From NCBI GenBank assembly GCA_039923495.1, contig JBDTCO010000029.1:1-63242 (forward strand): a stretch of 63,242 bases of DNA, written 5' to 3'. This DNA is from JBDTCO01 sp039923495 (GTDB lineage Bacteria; Myxococcota_A; Polyangia; Palsa-1104). Every line of letters begins with the position of its first letter. The first letter of the stretch is position 1. The notes beneath the pieces were generated by a model. It saw only the letters and a program-made list of their open reading frames with translations, ran no database searches and was not told the origin of the DNA. The position numbers were made by a program, and so were the translations under genes. Positions 19,730-27,884 of this stretch are shown piece after piece.

Positions 19730-21286
19730 ATGCCCACGAACCCCGAGCAGATTGCCTGCATCGATCCAGCGACGCGTGCACAGCTGGGCTCGGTGCGTGT
19801 GGACTCTGCCGCCGATGTGGAGGCCGCGGTCGTCCGCGCTCGTCGCGCGCAGCAGGCGTGGGGCAAGACGTCGTTCGCAGAGCGGCGGCGCGTGCTCGGC
19901 GCGATCCTGCGCTACACCGTCGACCACAAGGAAGAGATCTGCACCGAGGTGCAGCGTGGCGCGGGCAAGACGCGCGAGAACGCGCTCCTCGGCGAGGTGT
20001 GGCCGGTCTGCGAGAAGCTGCGCTGGCTCATCGCCAACGGAGAGAAGCACCTCAAGCCCGAGAAGGTCGGCTCGGGCCTTTTGCTGCACAAGAAGGCGCG
20101 CCTCGAGTTCGTGCCCCTGGGCGTCGTCGCGGCGATCATCCCGTGGAACTACCCGTTCCAGAACCTCATGAACCCGATCTCGACGGCGCTCATGGCCGGC
20201 AACGCGATCGTGCTCAAGCCGTCGGAGTGGGTCGCCTGGTCGAGCGAGCGCCTCGTGAACGAGCTGCGCGAGGTCGTGCGCTCGTGCGGTCACGATCCCG
20301 ACCTCATCCAGGCCGTGCAGGGCTTCGGCGAGACGGGCGCTGCGCTCGTGCGCGCCGCCGTCGACATGATCCTGTTCATCGGGTCGGTCGGCAACGGACG
20401 CCGCGTCGCCGAGGGTGCGGCAGAGCGCGTGACGCCCGTCGTCATGGAGCTCGGCGGCAAGGACGCGTTCGTCGTGTGCGACGACGCCAACCTCGAGCAG
20501 GCCGCGCACGCCGCGATGGCCGGCTGCTTCATCAACTGCGGGCAGAACTGCGTCTCGTCGGAGCGCATCCTCGTGCACCAGAGCGTGTACGACGCGTTTG
20601 CGGGCAAGGTGCTCGACCTCACGAGCCCGCTGCGCCAGGGCGACGGCCGCGACGACGTCGTCACCGACGTGGGCGCCATCACCACGTCCTTGCAGCTCGA
20701 CCTCATCGAGAAGCTCGTCGACAAGGCGGTCGCGCAGGGTGCGCGGCTCCTGTGCGGTGGTCATCGTGTCCGCAAGGATCAGGGCAACTACTTCGAGCCG
20801 ACGATCCTCGCGGACGTGACGCCCGACATGGACATCGCGGTCGAGGAGGTCTTCGGTCCCGTGATGCTGCTCATGCGCGTCACCGATGACGACGACGCGG
20901 TCCGCGTCGCCAACGGTGTGTCCTTCGGGCTGTCGTCGTCTGTCTTCTCACGAAATCTTGCACGGGCGCGCTCGATCGCGTCGCGGCTCGAGGTCGGGAT
21001 GACGGCCATCAACGAGTTCGGCGGCGCGACGTACATGGCGCAGGACCTCACGTTCGGCGGCGTCAAGGCCTCGGGCTATGGCCGCATGAACGGGCGCGAG
21101 GGGCTGCGCTCGATGTGCAACGTGAAGTCGGTGCTCGACGACCGCCTGCCGTTCGGGCGCGCCAACAAGGTCTTCCCGGTCGCGACCGGTGACTTCGGGA
21201 TGTTCTCCGGCGTCATCGATCTCATCTACGGCAAGGACCTCGCGCAGCGCTGGCACGGCCTCACGCGTCTCATCTCCCGCAAGTGA
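19730..21286 (+). CDS. NAD(P)-dependent aldehyde dehydrogenase
   Basis: 518 residues, a full-length class 3-like aldehyde dehydrogenase. Visible are IPWNYPFQNLMNPISTAL with the catalytic Asn, VIMELGGK-type ELGGKD with the general base Glu, the nucleophile in NCGQNCVSSER, and EEVFGPV. It oxidises an aldehyde to a carboxylic acid in the cytoplasm. It begins 4 bases after the hydroxylase gene and overlaps the GMC oxidase gene by GTGA. In this setting it could take the aldehyde made by the hydroxylase and alcohol oxidase to an acid. Confidence 0.92.
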   Translation: MPTNPEQIACIDPATRAQLGSVRVDSAADVEAAVVRARRAQQAWGKTSFAERRRVLGAILRYTVDHKEEICTEVQRGAGKTRENALLGEVWPVCEKLRWLIANGEKHLKPEKVGSGLLLHKKARLEFVPLGVVAAIIPWNYPFQNLMNPISTALMAGNAIVLKPSEWVAWSSERLVNELREVVRSCGHDPDLIQAVQGFGETGAALVRAAVDMILFIGSVGNGRRVAEGAAERVTPVVMELGGKDAFVVCDDANLEQAAHAAMAGCFINCGQNCVSSERILVHQSVYDAFAGKVLDLTSPLRQGDGRDDVVTDVGAITTSLQLDLIEKLVDKAVAQGARLLCGGHRVRKDQGNYFEPTILADVTPDMDIAVEEVFGPVMLLMRVTDDDDAVRVANGVSFGLSSSVFSRNLARARSIASRLEVGMTAINEFGGATYMAQDLTFGGVKASGYGRMNGREGLRSMCNVKSVLDDRLPFGRANKVFPVATGDFGMFSGVIDLIYGKDLAQRWHGLTRLISRK

Positions 21287-22872
21287 CGTACGACTACGTC
21301 GTCGTCGGTGGTGGCTCGGCCGGATGCATCGTGGCGGACGGGCTCGCGCGCGGGACCTCGTTCCGCGTGCTGCTCCTCGAGGCAGGTCCCGGCGCGGAGG
21401 AGCACCCCGAGACGCTGACCGCCGATGGCTACAAGGAAGCGTTCATCAACGACGCCGTCATGGGCGAGCGCTTCACGGTCAAGCAGCAGGACCTCGCGAA
21501 GCAGCGCGTGTTCGCGGGCACCGGCACCGTCATGGGTGGCTCGGGCTCCGTGAACGGGATGGTCTACACGCGCGGTGCGAAGGTCGACTACGAGGAGTGG
21601 CCCGAGGGCTGGCGCTGGGACGACCTCGACGAGGACTTCCGCGTGCTCGAGCGCATGATCCGACCGAACCGTCGCCCACCGACGGAGTTCACCAGGGCGT
21701 GCATCGCATCGGCGACCGCGGTCGGCTTCACGGAGAAGCCCGATCTCAACGACGGCGATCTGCACAACGTCATCGGTCACGAGTGGATGTCCTACGAGGG
21801 CGAGGCCCGACGCAGCTCGTACGTGTCGTTCCTGAAGGAGCCCGGCGTCCCTCCGAACCTCACCATCGTCACGTCGGCGCGCGTGCATCGAGTCCTCTTC
21901 GATGGGGACCGCCGCGTCACGGGAATCGACTACGAGAAGGCCGGCGTTCGCACGGTCGTGAGCGTCGCGCGCGAGGTCGTGCTCTCGGCTGGCGCGCTCG
22001 AGACGCCCAAGCTGCTCATGCTCTCGGGCATCGGTCCCGCGGCGCACCTGCGCGAGCTCGGCATCGACGTCGTCGCGGATCGCGCCGCCGTCGGCTCGTA
22101 CCTGCACGATCACCCGAACTGCCCGGTGTTCTTCAAGGCCAAGCGCGACATCGACTGCTACTTCCCGCAGCTCTACAGCTTCTATCGCACCAACGTCGAC
22201 ACCGACCTGCCGAAGGACCAGAGCGACTCCTGCTACGTGTTCTGGCCCGCGCCGTCGTCGATGCGGCAGATGACCCAGCGCATGTTGCCGCCGATGGTCA
22301 TCCCGGAGGCCCTGTACGGGCCGCGATCGCGCGCGTTCGTGCGCTCGCTCGTCGCGCTCGCGTTCAAGGTGCCCGGCGTGCAGAGCTTCGTGAACCAGCT
22401 CTTCGGGATCATCGTCATCCTCGGCAAGCCGAAGAGCCGCGGCACGCTGCGGCTGCGCTCGCTCGATCCGGCGCAGCAGGCGGAGATCGATCCCGCGTAC
22501 TACTCCGACCCGGAAGATCTCGAGACGATGGTGCGTGGCGTGCGCAAGGCGCGCGAGATCGCGGCAGCGAGCGGGCTCGCCGAGTGGGGCGCCGGCGAGC
22601 TGATGCCCGGCAAGCGCAAGACGTCAGACAAGGCGCTGCGGCGCTACGTGAAGAAGAACACCATCACGACCTATCACTTCGCCGGCACGTGCAAGATGGG
22701 CACGAGCGACGAGGACGTCGTCGACACGGAGCTGCGCGTGCGCGGTGTCCACGGCGTGCGTGTCGCCGACGGGTCGGCGATCCCCTTCACGCCGGTGTCC
22801 GCGCTCAACGCTCCGAGCATGGTCATCGGCTATCGCTGCGCGAAGTTCATCAAGAAGGCACACACAGCATGA
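21283..22872 (+). CDS. GMC-family FAD-dependent alcohol oxidoreductase
   Basis: 529 residues starting at GTG 21283 inside the ALDH stop codon. The FAD-binding motif is VVVGGGSAGCIVA. The GMC signatures GTVMGGSGSVNGMVYTRG and, at the C-terminus, HFAGTCKMG (with the catalytic His) and LNAPSMVIGYRCAKFI are present. The family covers choline and glucose oxidases, cholesterol oxidases and long-chain alcohol oxidases. Position between a hydroxylase/ALDH pair and a 3beta-HSD-like enzyme suggests oxidation of a primary or ring alcohol of a lipid. Confidence 0.9.
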   Translation: MTYDYVVVGGGSAGCIVADGLARGTSFRVLLLEAGPGAEEHPETLTADGYKEAFINDAVMGERFTVKQQDLAKQRVFAGTGTVMGGSGSVNGMVYTRGAKVDYEEWPEGWRWDDLDEDFRVLERMIRPNRRPPTEFTRACIASATAVGFTEKPDLNDGDLHNVIGHEWMSYEGEARRSSYVSFLKEPGVPPNLTIVTSARVHRVLFDGDRRVTGIDYEKAGVRTVVSVAREVVLSAGALETPKLLMLSGIGPAAHLRELGIDVVADRAAVGSYLHDHPNCPVFFKAKRDIDCYFPQLYSFYRTNVDTDLPKDQSDSCYVFWPAPSSMRQMTQRMLPPMVIPEALYGPRSRAFVRSLVALAFKVPGVQSFVNQLFGIIVILGKPKSRGTLRLRSLDPAQQAEIDPAYYSDPEDLETMVRGVRKAREIAAASGLAEWGAGELMPGKRKTSDKALRRYVKKNTITTYHFAGTCKMGTSDEDVVDTELRVRGVHGVRVADGSAIPFTPVSALNAPSMVIGYRCAKFIKKAHTA

Positions 22873-23891
22873 AGATCTTCGTCACCGGTGGTAGCGGACA
22901 CCTCGGCTCCAACCTCGTCCGTCGCCTGCTGAAGGACGGTCACGAGATCGTCGCGTTCGCGCTCTCGGGCGCCAACAACCTCGGGCTCACCGAGGGGCTC
23001 GAGGGGCAGCCGGTCACGATCGTCCACGGCGACCTGCGCGACCGCGCGTCGATCGATCGTGCCATCGCCGGCTGCGAGGTCGCGTTCCACACCGCCGCGA
23101 TGATCGCGACGCGGCCGGGGGGCGAGCAGGCCATCTACGACGTGAACGTAGTCGGCACGCGCAACGTGCTCGCGGCGGCGAAGCAGGCCGGCGTACGTCG
23201 CGTCGTCGTCACGGGCTCCTTCAGCGCCGTCGGACACCTGCCCGAGCGGCCGAGCAACGAGAACGACCGCTTCTACCCGTTCCAGACCACGCTCCCGTAC
23301 GAGCGCAGCAAGGCATGGGTCGAGCACGAGGTGCTACGCGCCGTCGCCGAGGGCCAGGACGTCCTCATCGCCACGTCGTGCGCGATCATCGGCGGCAACG
23401 ACTACGTGCCGTCGCGCATGGGTCGGCTCATCCGCGACTTCGCCAACCAGAAGGTGCGTGCGTACGTGCCGGGTGGCTTCGAGTTCGTCGCCGCGCGCGA
23501 CATCGCGGACGGCCACGTGCTCGCGATGGAGAAGGGCCGGACCGGCCAGAAGTACATCCTGTCCACGGAGTTCTGCACCGTCGATCGGTTCGTCGAGATC
23601 TGCGAGCGCGTCACCGGCAAGAAGCGTCCGCCGCTGCGCCTGCCGCACTTCGTGATGCTGCCGATTGCGCACGTGACGAGCTTCATCCTCGCAAAGCTCA
23701 AGCCCGAGGATCCGCAGCGCCTCACGCCCGGCGCGATCCGCATCCTCGCGCAGCACCGCAAGGCCGACACCACGAAGGCGCGCACCGAGCTCGGCTATCA
23801 GCCCACGTCCATCGAGTCTGCCGTGAAGGAGGCGTACGAGTTCTTCGGCCGCCGTGGCGACATCGCGGGCTATACGGGACCCCGAGCGTGA
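22869..23891 (+). CDS. NAD(P)-dependent 3beta-HSD/NSDHL/HpnA-like dehydrogenase 2
   Basis: 340 residues, clearly a paralogue of the first gene of the operon. They share GGSGHLGSNLVRRL, TGSFSAVGH, TSCAIIGGND, AYVPGGFEFVAARDIADGH and the KADTTKA segment. The active-site pair is in YERSK. The ATG overlaps the GMC gene stop (ATGA), and its own stop overlaps the following GTG. Two such enzymes in one operon may act at different ring positions or oxidation states of the same compound. Confidence 0.82.
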   Translation: MKIFVTGGSGHLGSNLVRRLLKDGHEIVAFALSGANNLGLTEGLEGQPVTIVHGDLRDRASIDRAIAGCEVAFHTAAMIATRPGGEQAIYDVNVVGTRNVLAAAKQAGVRRVVVTGSFSAVGHLPERPSNENDRFYPFQTTLPYERSKAWVEHEVLRAVAEGQDVLIATSCAIIGGNDYVPSRMGRLIRDFANQKVRAYVPGGFEFVAARDIADGHVLAMEKGRTGQKYILSTEFCTVDRFVEICERVTGKKRPPLRLPHFVMLPIAHVTSFILAKLKPEDPQRLTPGAIRILAQHRKADTTKARTELGYQPTSIESAVKEAYEFFGRRGDIAGYTGPRA

Positions 23892-25363
23892 AGCGCATCC
23901 TCGGTGTGCTCGCGCTGCTGTACGCCGCGAAGGCGCATGCGGCAGGTGGTGATCTCGTCTACTCGGTGCGCGACGCCGACACGCACGCGCTCATGCCCGC
24001 CAAGCTCACGTTCATAGGGACCAAGGGCACGCCGACGCCGCAGCTGACCTTCAACGACATCGGTCGGCAGGAGGGTGGGGCCGTCGCTGCGTGGAACCGC
24101 CTCATGTCGCTCACTGGCGAGGGCACGCTCCACATGCCGGCGGGGCGCTACGACGTGTGGGTGAGCCGCGGTCCCGAGTGGACCGCGCAGGTGCTCCACG
24201 ACGTCGTCATCGGCGGTAAGGCGGACGCGAAGATCGACACGACGCTGAAGCACGTCGTCGACACGCGCGGCTTCCTGTCGGGCGACTTCCACGTGCACGC
24301 CTCATCGTCGCCGGACTCGCAGGTGCCGATGCAGGATCGCATCTACGAGTTCTGCTCCGATGGCGTGGAGCTCATCGTGTCGACGGACCACAACATCGTC
24401 GCCGACTACGGGCCCATCATCACGCAGCTCGGCGCGGGCCGGTACCTCGCGAGCATCGCCGGCGATGAGATGACGACCGGTGGCTGGGGCCACTTCGGCG
24501 CGTTCCCGCTCGAGCGTGACCGCGAGCGCGCGGGGCAGGGCGCCGTGTTCGTGCATGGTCGTAGCGCGGCGGACTTCTTCGCCGATGTGCGTCGCATCGC
24601 ACCGCTCGCCATCATCGACGTGCACCACCCGCGCATCGACGACGAGATCGGATACTTCAACCTCACGCACTTCGATTCCGGCTCCGACAAGGCGCAGCGC
24701 CCCGGCTTCTCGTTCGACTTCGACGCGCTCGAGGTGCTGAACGGCTACCAGGACTCCGAGCGCAAGCACGTCGACAAGGTGATCGACGACTGGTTCGCGC
24801 TGCTCGATCACGGCCACATCGTCACCGCGACGGGTAACTCCGATACGCACCACCTCGACCACAACATCGGTGGCTACCCACGCAACTACATCGTAGTCGC
24901 CGACGACGATCCGCAGCACCTCACGCCCGAGCAGGTCGCGGCCGACGTGCGCGGCCACCGCAGCTTCTTCACCACCGCGCCGTTCGTGCGCCTCACTGTC
25001 GGCAACCAGAGCTACGGCGATCTCGTGCGTGTCGGCGAGGGGCAGAAGCTCGTGAAGGCCCACCTCGAGGTCCAGGCCGCACCCTGGGTCACCGTGTCGA
25101 GCATCACCGTGTACCTCGGCGGCCACGAGCTGAAGAAGATCCCCGTGCCGGCCTCCACCGACGTGCTGCGCTTCGCCGGTGACATCGACGTGCCGCTCAC
25201 CCGCGACACCTACCTCGTCGTGCGCGTCGATGGAAACAAGCCGCTCGCGCCGATCGTCGGCGATCTCATCCGCTTCGACGTGCGCCCCATGGCGCTCACC
25301 AACCCCATCTTCTTCGACGTCGACGGCAACGGCCGCTTCGACGCGCCTCAGAAGCGCCGCTAG
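23888..25363 (+). CDS. Exported PHP-like (CehA/McbA) metallohydrolase
   Basis: 491 residues from GTG 23888. A signal peptide (ILGVLALLYAAKAHA) is followed by a beta-rich N-terminal domain. A PHP-type hydrolase domain then shows metal-binding motifs GDFHVHASSSPDS, VSTDHNIVADY, IIDVHHPR and GNSDTHH. CehA/McbA relatives hydrolyse carbamate or phosphoester bonds with a metal centre. The protein is exported, unlike its cytoplasmic neighbours, yet overlaps genes on both sides (4 bases upstream, 8-base gap downstream). It may remove a group from an exported product. Substrate unknown. Confidence 0.82.
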   Translation: MKRILGVLALLYAAKAHAAGGDLVYSVRDADTHALMPAKLTFIGTKGTPTPQLTFNDIGRQEGGAVAAWNRLMSLTGEGTLHMPAGRYDVWVSRGPEWTAQVLHDVVIGGKADAKIDTTLKHVVDTRGFLSGDFHVHASSSPDSQVPMQDRIYEFCSDGVELIVSTDHNIVADYGPIITQLGAGRYLASIAGDEMTTGGWGHFGAFPLERDRERAGQGAVFVHGRSAADFFADVRRIAPLAIIDVHHPRIDDEIGYFNLTHFDSGSDKAQRPGFSFDFDALEVLNGYQDSERKHVDKVIDDWFALLDHGHIVTATGNSDTHHLDHNIGGYPRNYIVVADDDPQHLTPEQVAADVRGHRSFFTTAPFVRLTVGNQSYGDLVRVGEGQKLVKAHLEVQAAPWVTVSSITVYLGGHELKKIPVPASTDVLRFAGDIDVPLTRDTYLVVRVDGNKPLAPIVGDLIRFDVRPMALTNPIFFDVDGNGRFDAPQKRR

Positions 25364-25371
25364 GAGCCCGC

Positions 25372-27411
25372 ATGCAGACGACGAGCTTTTCGGATATCAC
25401 GGGCGATCAGCCGCCGCTCCCGCCGAAGCTCGCGAGCGCCGTCTCCCACCTCGCGTCGCTGCAGCACGAGGGCGGCTGGTTCGAGGCCGAGATGGTCTGG
25501 AACACGATGCTGCTGTCGCAGTGGGTGATGGTGCAGTTCATCACCGGGCGCGCGACCTCTGCTTCACAGAATACGATAGACGCGGATCGGCGTCGACGCA
25601 TCCTCAAGCACTACGAGGTCACGCGCCTCGCCGATGGCTCGTGGCCGATGCACGGCGAGGGGCACGGCTACGTGTTCTTCACGACGCTCGCGTACGTCGC
25701 GCTGCGCATGCTCGGCCTGCCGCCGGAGCACGAGCTCGTCGCGCCCGCGCGCACGTGGCTGCGCGCGCGTGGTGTGCTCTCGGTACCGAGCTGGGGAAAG
25801 CTCTGGCTGTCGATGCTCGGGCTCTACGAGTACGAGGGCATGAACCCGGTGCCGCCCGAGCTGTTCCTCTTGCCCGACTCGCTGCCATTTCATCCGAACA
25901 ACTTCTACAACCACACCCGCTACATCTACCTCGGCATCGGCTTCCTCTACGGCAAGCGCTTCCGGCACGAGCTGCCACGCGACCTGCGTGATGCGCTGCG
26001 CGCCGAGCTCTACGATCAGCCGTACGAGCGCATCGACTTCGCCGCGCATCGCCACGATGTGAACTCCGTCGACCTGCACGTGAGGCCGAGCGTGGCGCTG
26101 CGCTCGGCCTACGATGCGGCGGTCGTCTGGGAGAAGGCGCCCGCGTTCGTGCGCAACCCGGTGCGCAAGCGTGCCCTCGCGCTGTGCTTCGAGCGCATCC
26201 TCTACGAGGTTCACGCCACGCGGTACCAGGGCCTCTCACCGGTGAACGCGCTCCTCAACTGCCTCGCGCTGTTCGCCACGGATCCACAGCACCCCGAGCT
26301 CGAGCCCTCGCTCGCAGCCCTGGAGACGTGGAAGTGGGAGGACGAGGAGGAGGGCCTGCGCTTCTGCGGCGCCCACTCGACCGCGTGGGACACCGCGTTC
26401 TCGCTGCGTGCGATCGCCGCCGTCGCTGCTCGTGGCGCGCTGCCGCCGAAGGTGCTCGAGACCGCTCGCACCGCGTATCGCTGGCTCGTCTCGACGCAGC
26501 TAAAGGAGGAGCTGCCGCACCTCGCGCGCGAGCGACGCATGCCGATTCGCGGCGGCTGGTGCTTCTCGGATGGCGTGCATCGCTGGCCCGTCTCGGACTG
26601 CACGGCCGAGGCGCTCACCGGCATGTTCGCCGTCGAGGATGCCGGACTCATCGCCGACACCGAGAAGCTCTCTCCCGCGCGTGTCATCGAGGGCGTCGAG
26701 TTCATCCTGCGTCGCCAGAACGACGACGGCGGCTTCGGCTCGTACGAGTCGCGTCGCGCGGGCGGCCTCCTCGAGCTCATCAACCCCTCGGAGATGTACG
26801 GCAACTGCATGACCGAGCGCTCCTACACCGAGTGCACCGCATCGTGCGTCGGCGCGCTCGTGCGCTGGCTCCGCCGCGCGCGCAGCGGCGCGGAGCTGCA
26901 GCTCGCTCCGCGCGTCGAGCGCGCCGTCGACAAGGCGGTCGCGCTGCTGCGCTCGCGTCAGCGGGACGACGGCGCATACCTCGGCTTCTGGGGCGTCAAC
27001 TTCACCTACGGGATCTTCCACGTCGTCGAGGCGCTCGTCGCCGCGCGCATCGGCAAGAAAGATCCGGCGATCGCGCGCGCGCTCGAGTGGCTCGTTGCCC
27101 ACCAGCGCGCCGACGGCGGCTGGGGCGAGCACTGGAAGAGCCTGCTCACTGAGGAGTACGTCGAGCATGACGAGAGCCAGCCGGCCATGACCGCGTGGGC
27201 CATCCTGGCGCTCGCCGGTGCGGGTGCTGATGACGAGCGCAGCCTCGCCGCGATCTCGCGCGGTCGCGCGTGGCTCGAGGGCAGCGAGCGCTCCGATGGG
27301 AGCTGGCCGCACAAGGCGCAGTCGGGCGTCTTCTTCTCGACCGCGATGCTCGACTACCGTCACTACAAGGACGTGTTCTCGACGTGGGCGCTGGCCGAAG
27401 CGAAGTGCTGA
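25372..27411 (+). CDS. Oxidosqualene-cyclase-like triterpene cyclase
   Basis: 679 residues, slightly shorter than typical OSCs. The catalytic acid motif is SDCTAE (Asp409, Cys410), as in lanosterol/cycloartenol synthases, not the DxDDTA of squalene-hopene cyclases. The second activating cysteine of OSCs is also present (Cys488 in SYTECTAS), as is the His in the NHTRYIYL segment (His181). QW-like repeats recur (DGGFGSYES, DDGAYLGFWG, DGGWGEHW, DGSWPHKAQSGVFF), and LLELINPSEMYG matches the OSC core closely. The N-terminal 150 residues are more divergent. AGGAG precedes the ATG. It is the last gene of the operon. No squalene epoxidase is in the window. The product skeleton cannot be predicted. 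Confidence 0.88.
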   Translation: MQTTSFSDITGDQPPLPPKLASAVSHLASLQHEGGWFEAEMVWNTMLLSQWVMVQFITGRATSASQNTIDADRRRRILKHYEVTRLADGSWPMHGEGHGYVFFTTLAYVALRMLGLPPEHELVAPARTWLRARGVLSVPSWGKLWLSMLGLYEYEGMNPVPPELFLLPDSLPFHPNNFYNHTRYIYLGIGFLYGKRFRHELPRDLRDALRAELYDQPYERIDFAAHRHDVNSVDLHVRPSVALRSAYDAAVVWEKAPAFVRNPVRKRALALCFERILYEVHATRYQGLSPVNALLNCLALFATDPQHPELEPSLAALETWKWEDEEEGLRFCGAHSTAWDTAFSLRAIAAVAARGALPPKVLETARTAYRWLVSTQLKEELPHLARERRMPIRGGWCFSDGVHRWPVSDCTAEALTGMFAVEDAGLIADTEKLSPARVIEGVEFILRRQNDDGGFGSYESRRAGGLLELINPSEMYGNCMTERSYTECTASCVGALVRWLRRARSGAELQLAPRVERAVDKAVALLRSRQRDDGAYLGFWGVNFTYGIFHVVEALVAARIGKKDPAIARALEWLVAHQRADGGWGEHWKSLLTEEYVEHDESQPAMTAWAILALAGAGADDERSLAAISRGRAWLEGSERSDGSWPHKAQSGVFFSTAMLDYRHYKDVFSTWALAEAKC

Positions 27412-27428
27412 CGACGGGTGTTGCGCTT

Positions 27429-27445
27429 GCATCACTTGGTGATGC
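27429..27445 (+). terminator. Short hairpin after the cyclase gene
   Basis: GCATCAC-TTG-GTGATGC, a perfect 7-bp stem with a 3-base loop, 17 bases after the cyclase stop codon and followed by an A-rich stretch. A second inverted repeat (ATGACG...CGTCAT, 27460-27478) lies just before the MFS remnant. Confidence 0.4.
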
Positions 27446-27478
27446 GCGCGCATAAAACCATGACGGAGCCTTCGTCAT

Positions 27479-27813
27479 ATGGAACGCACGCCGTCCGGAA
27501 GTCTCGACTCCATGCCGATCGCCCCGGCGCTCGGCGCCGCTGCGTCGCTGGCTGACGAATGTGATGCGCCGGGTGCCAGCGCGGCGCTGCTGCTCTTGTG
27601 CGTGACCTACGTCTTCAACTTCCTGGACCGCGCGCTCATCTTCATCCTGTTCCCGCTCATCAAGGTGGAGATGAAGCTCAGCTCGGCGATTTGCTCGACG
27701 TCGCCAGGAACCCGGAGGTGATGCGCCATTCGCTGCTCGTGTGTCCCGTTGCTGCGATCCTGGCCGCCGGGGTGCTGTACGTCGCGAGCCGCAAGCTGGA
27801 GCGGGCTGCGTGA
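27479..27813 (+). pseudogene. MFS transporter remnant with large internal deletion
   Basis: The first part (from ATG 27479) encodes the N-terminus and first helix of a spinster-like major facilitator, LLLLCVTYVFNFLDRALI then PLIKVEMKLSS. Directly after, reading in another frame, comes a typical MFS C-terminal end: NPEVMRHSLLVCPVAAILAA followed by LYVASRKLERAA, ending at 27813. About ten central helices are missing, and the frame changes at the junction near 27690. An intact transporter has about 420-450 residues; here barely 110 codons remain. The gene is dead. It may once have exported the operon's product. Confidence 0.7.
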
Positions 27814-27884
27814 CACTCGATGTTGTGTCCTCCTCGTCCTTTTGCCTCCGTGGACCTCGTGCGAGGACACGAGGCCTTCCTTCG

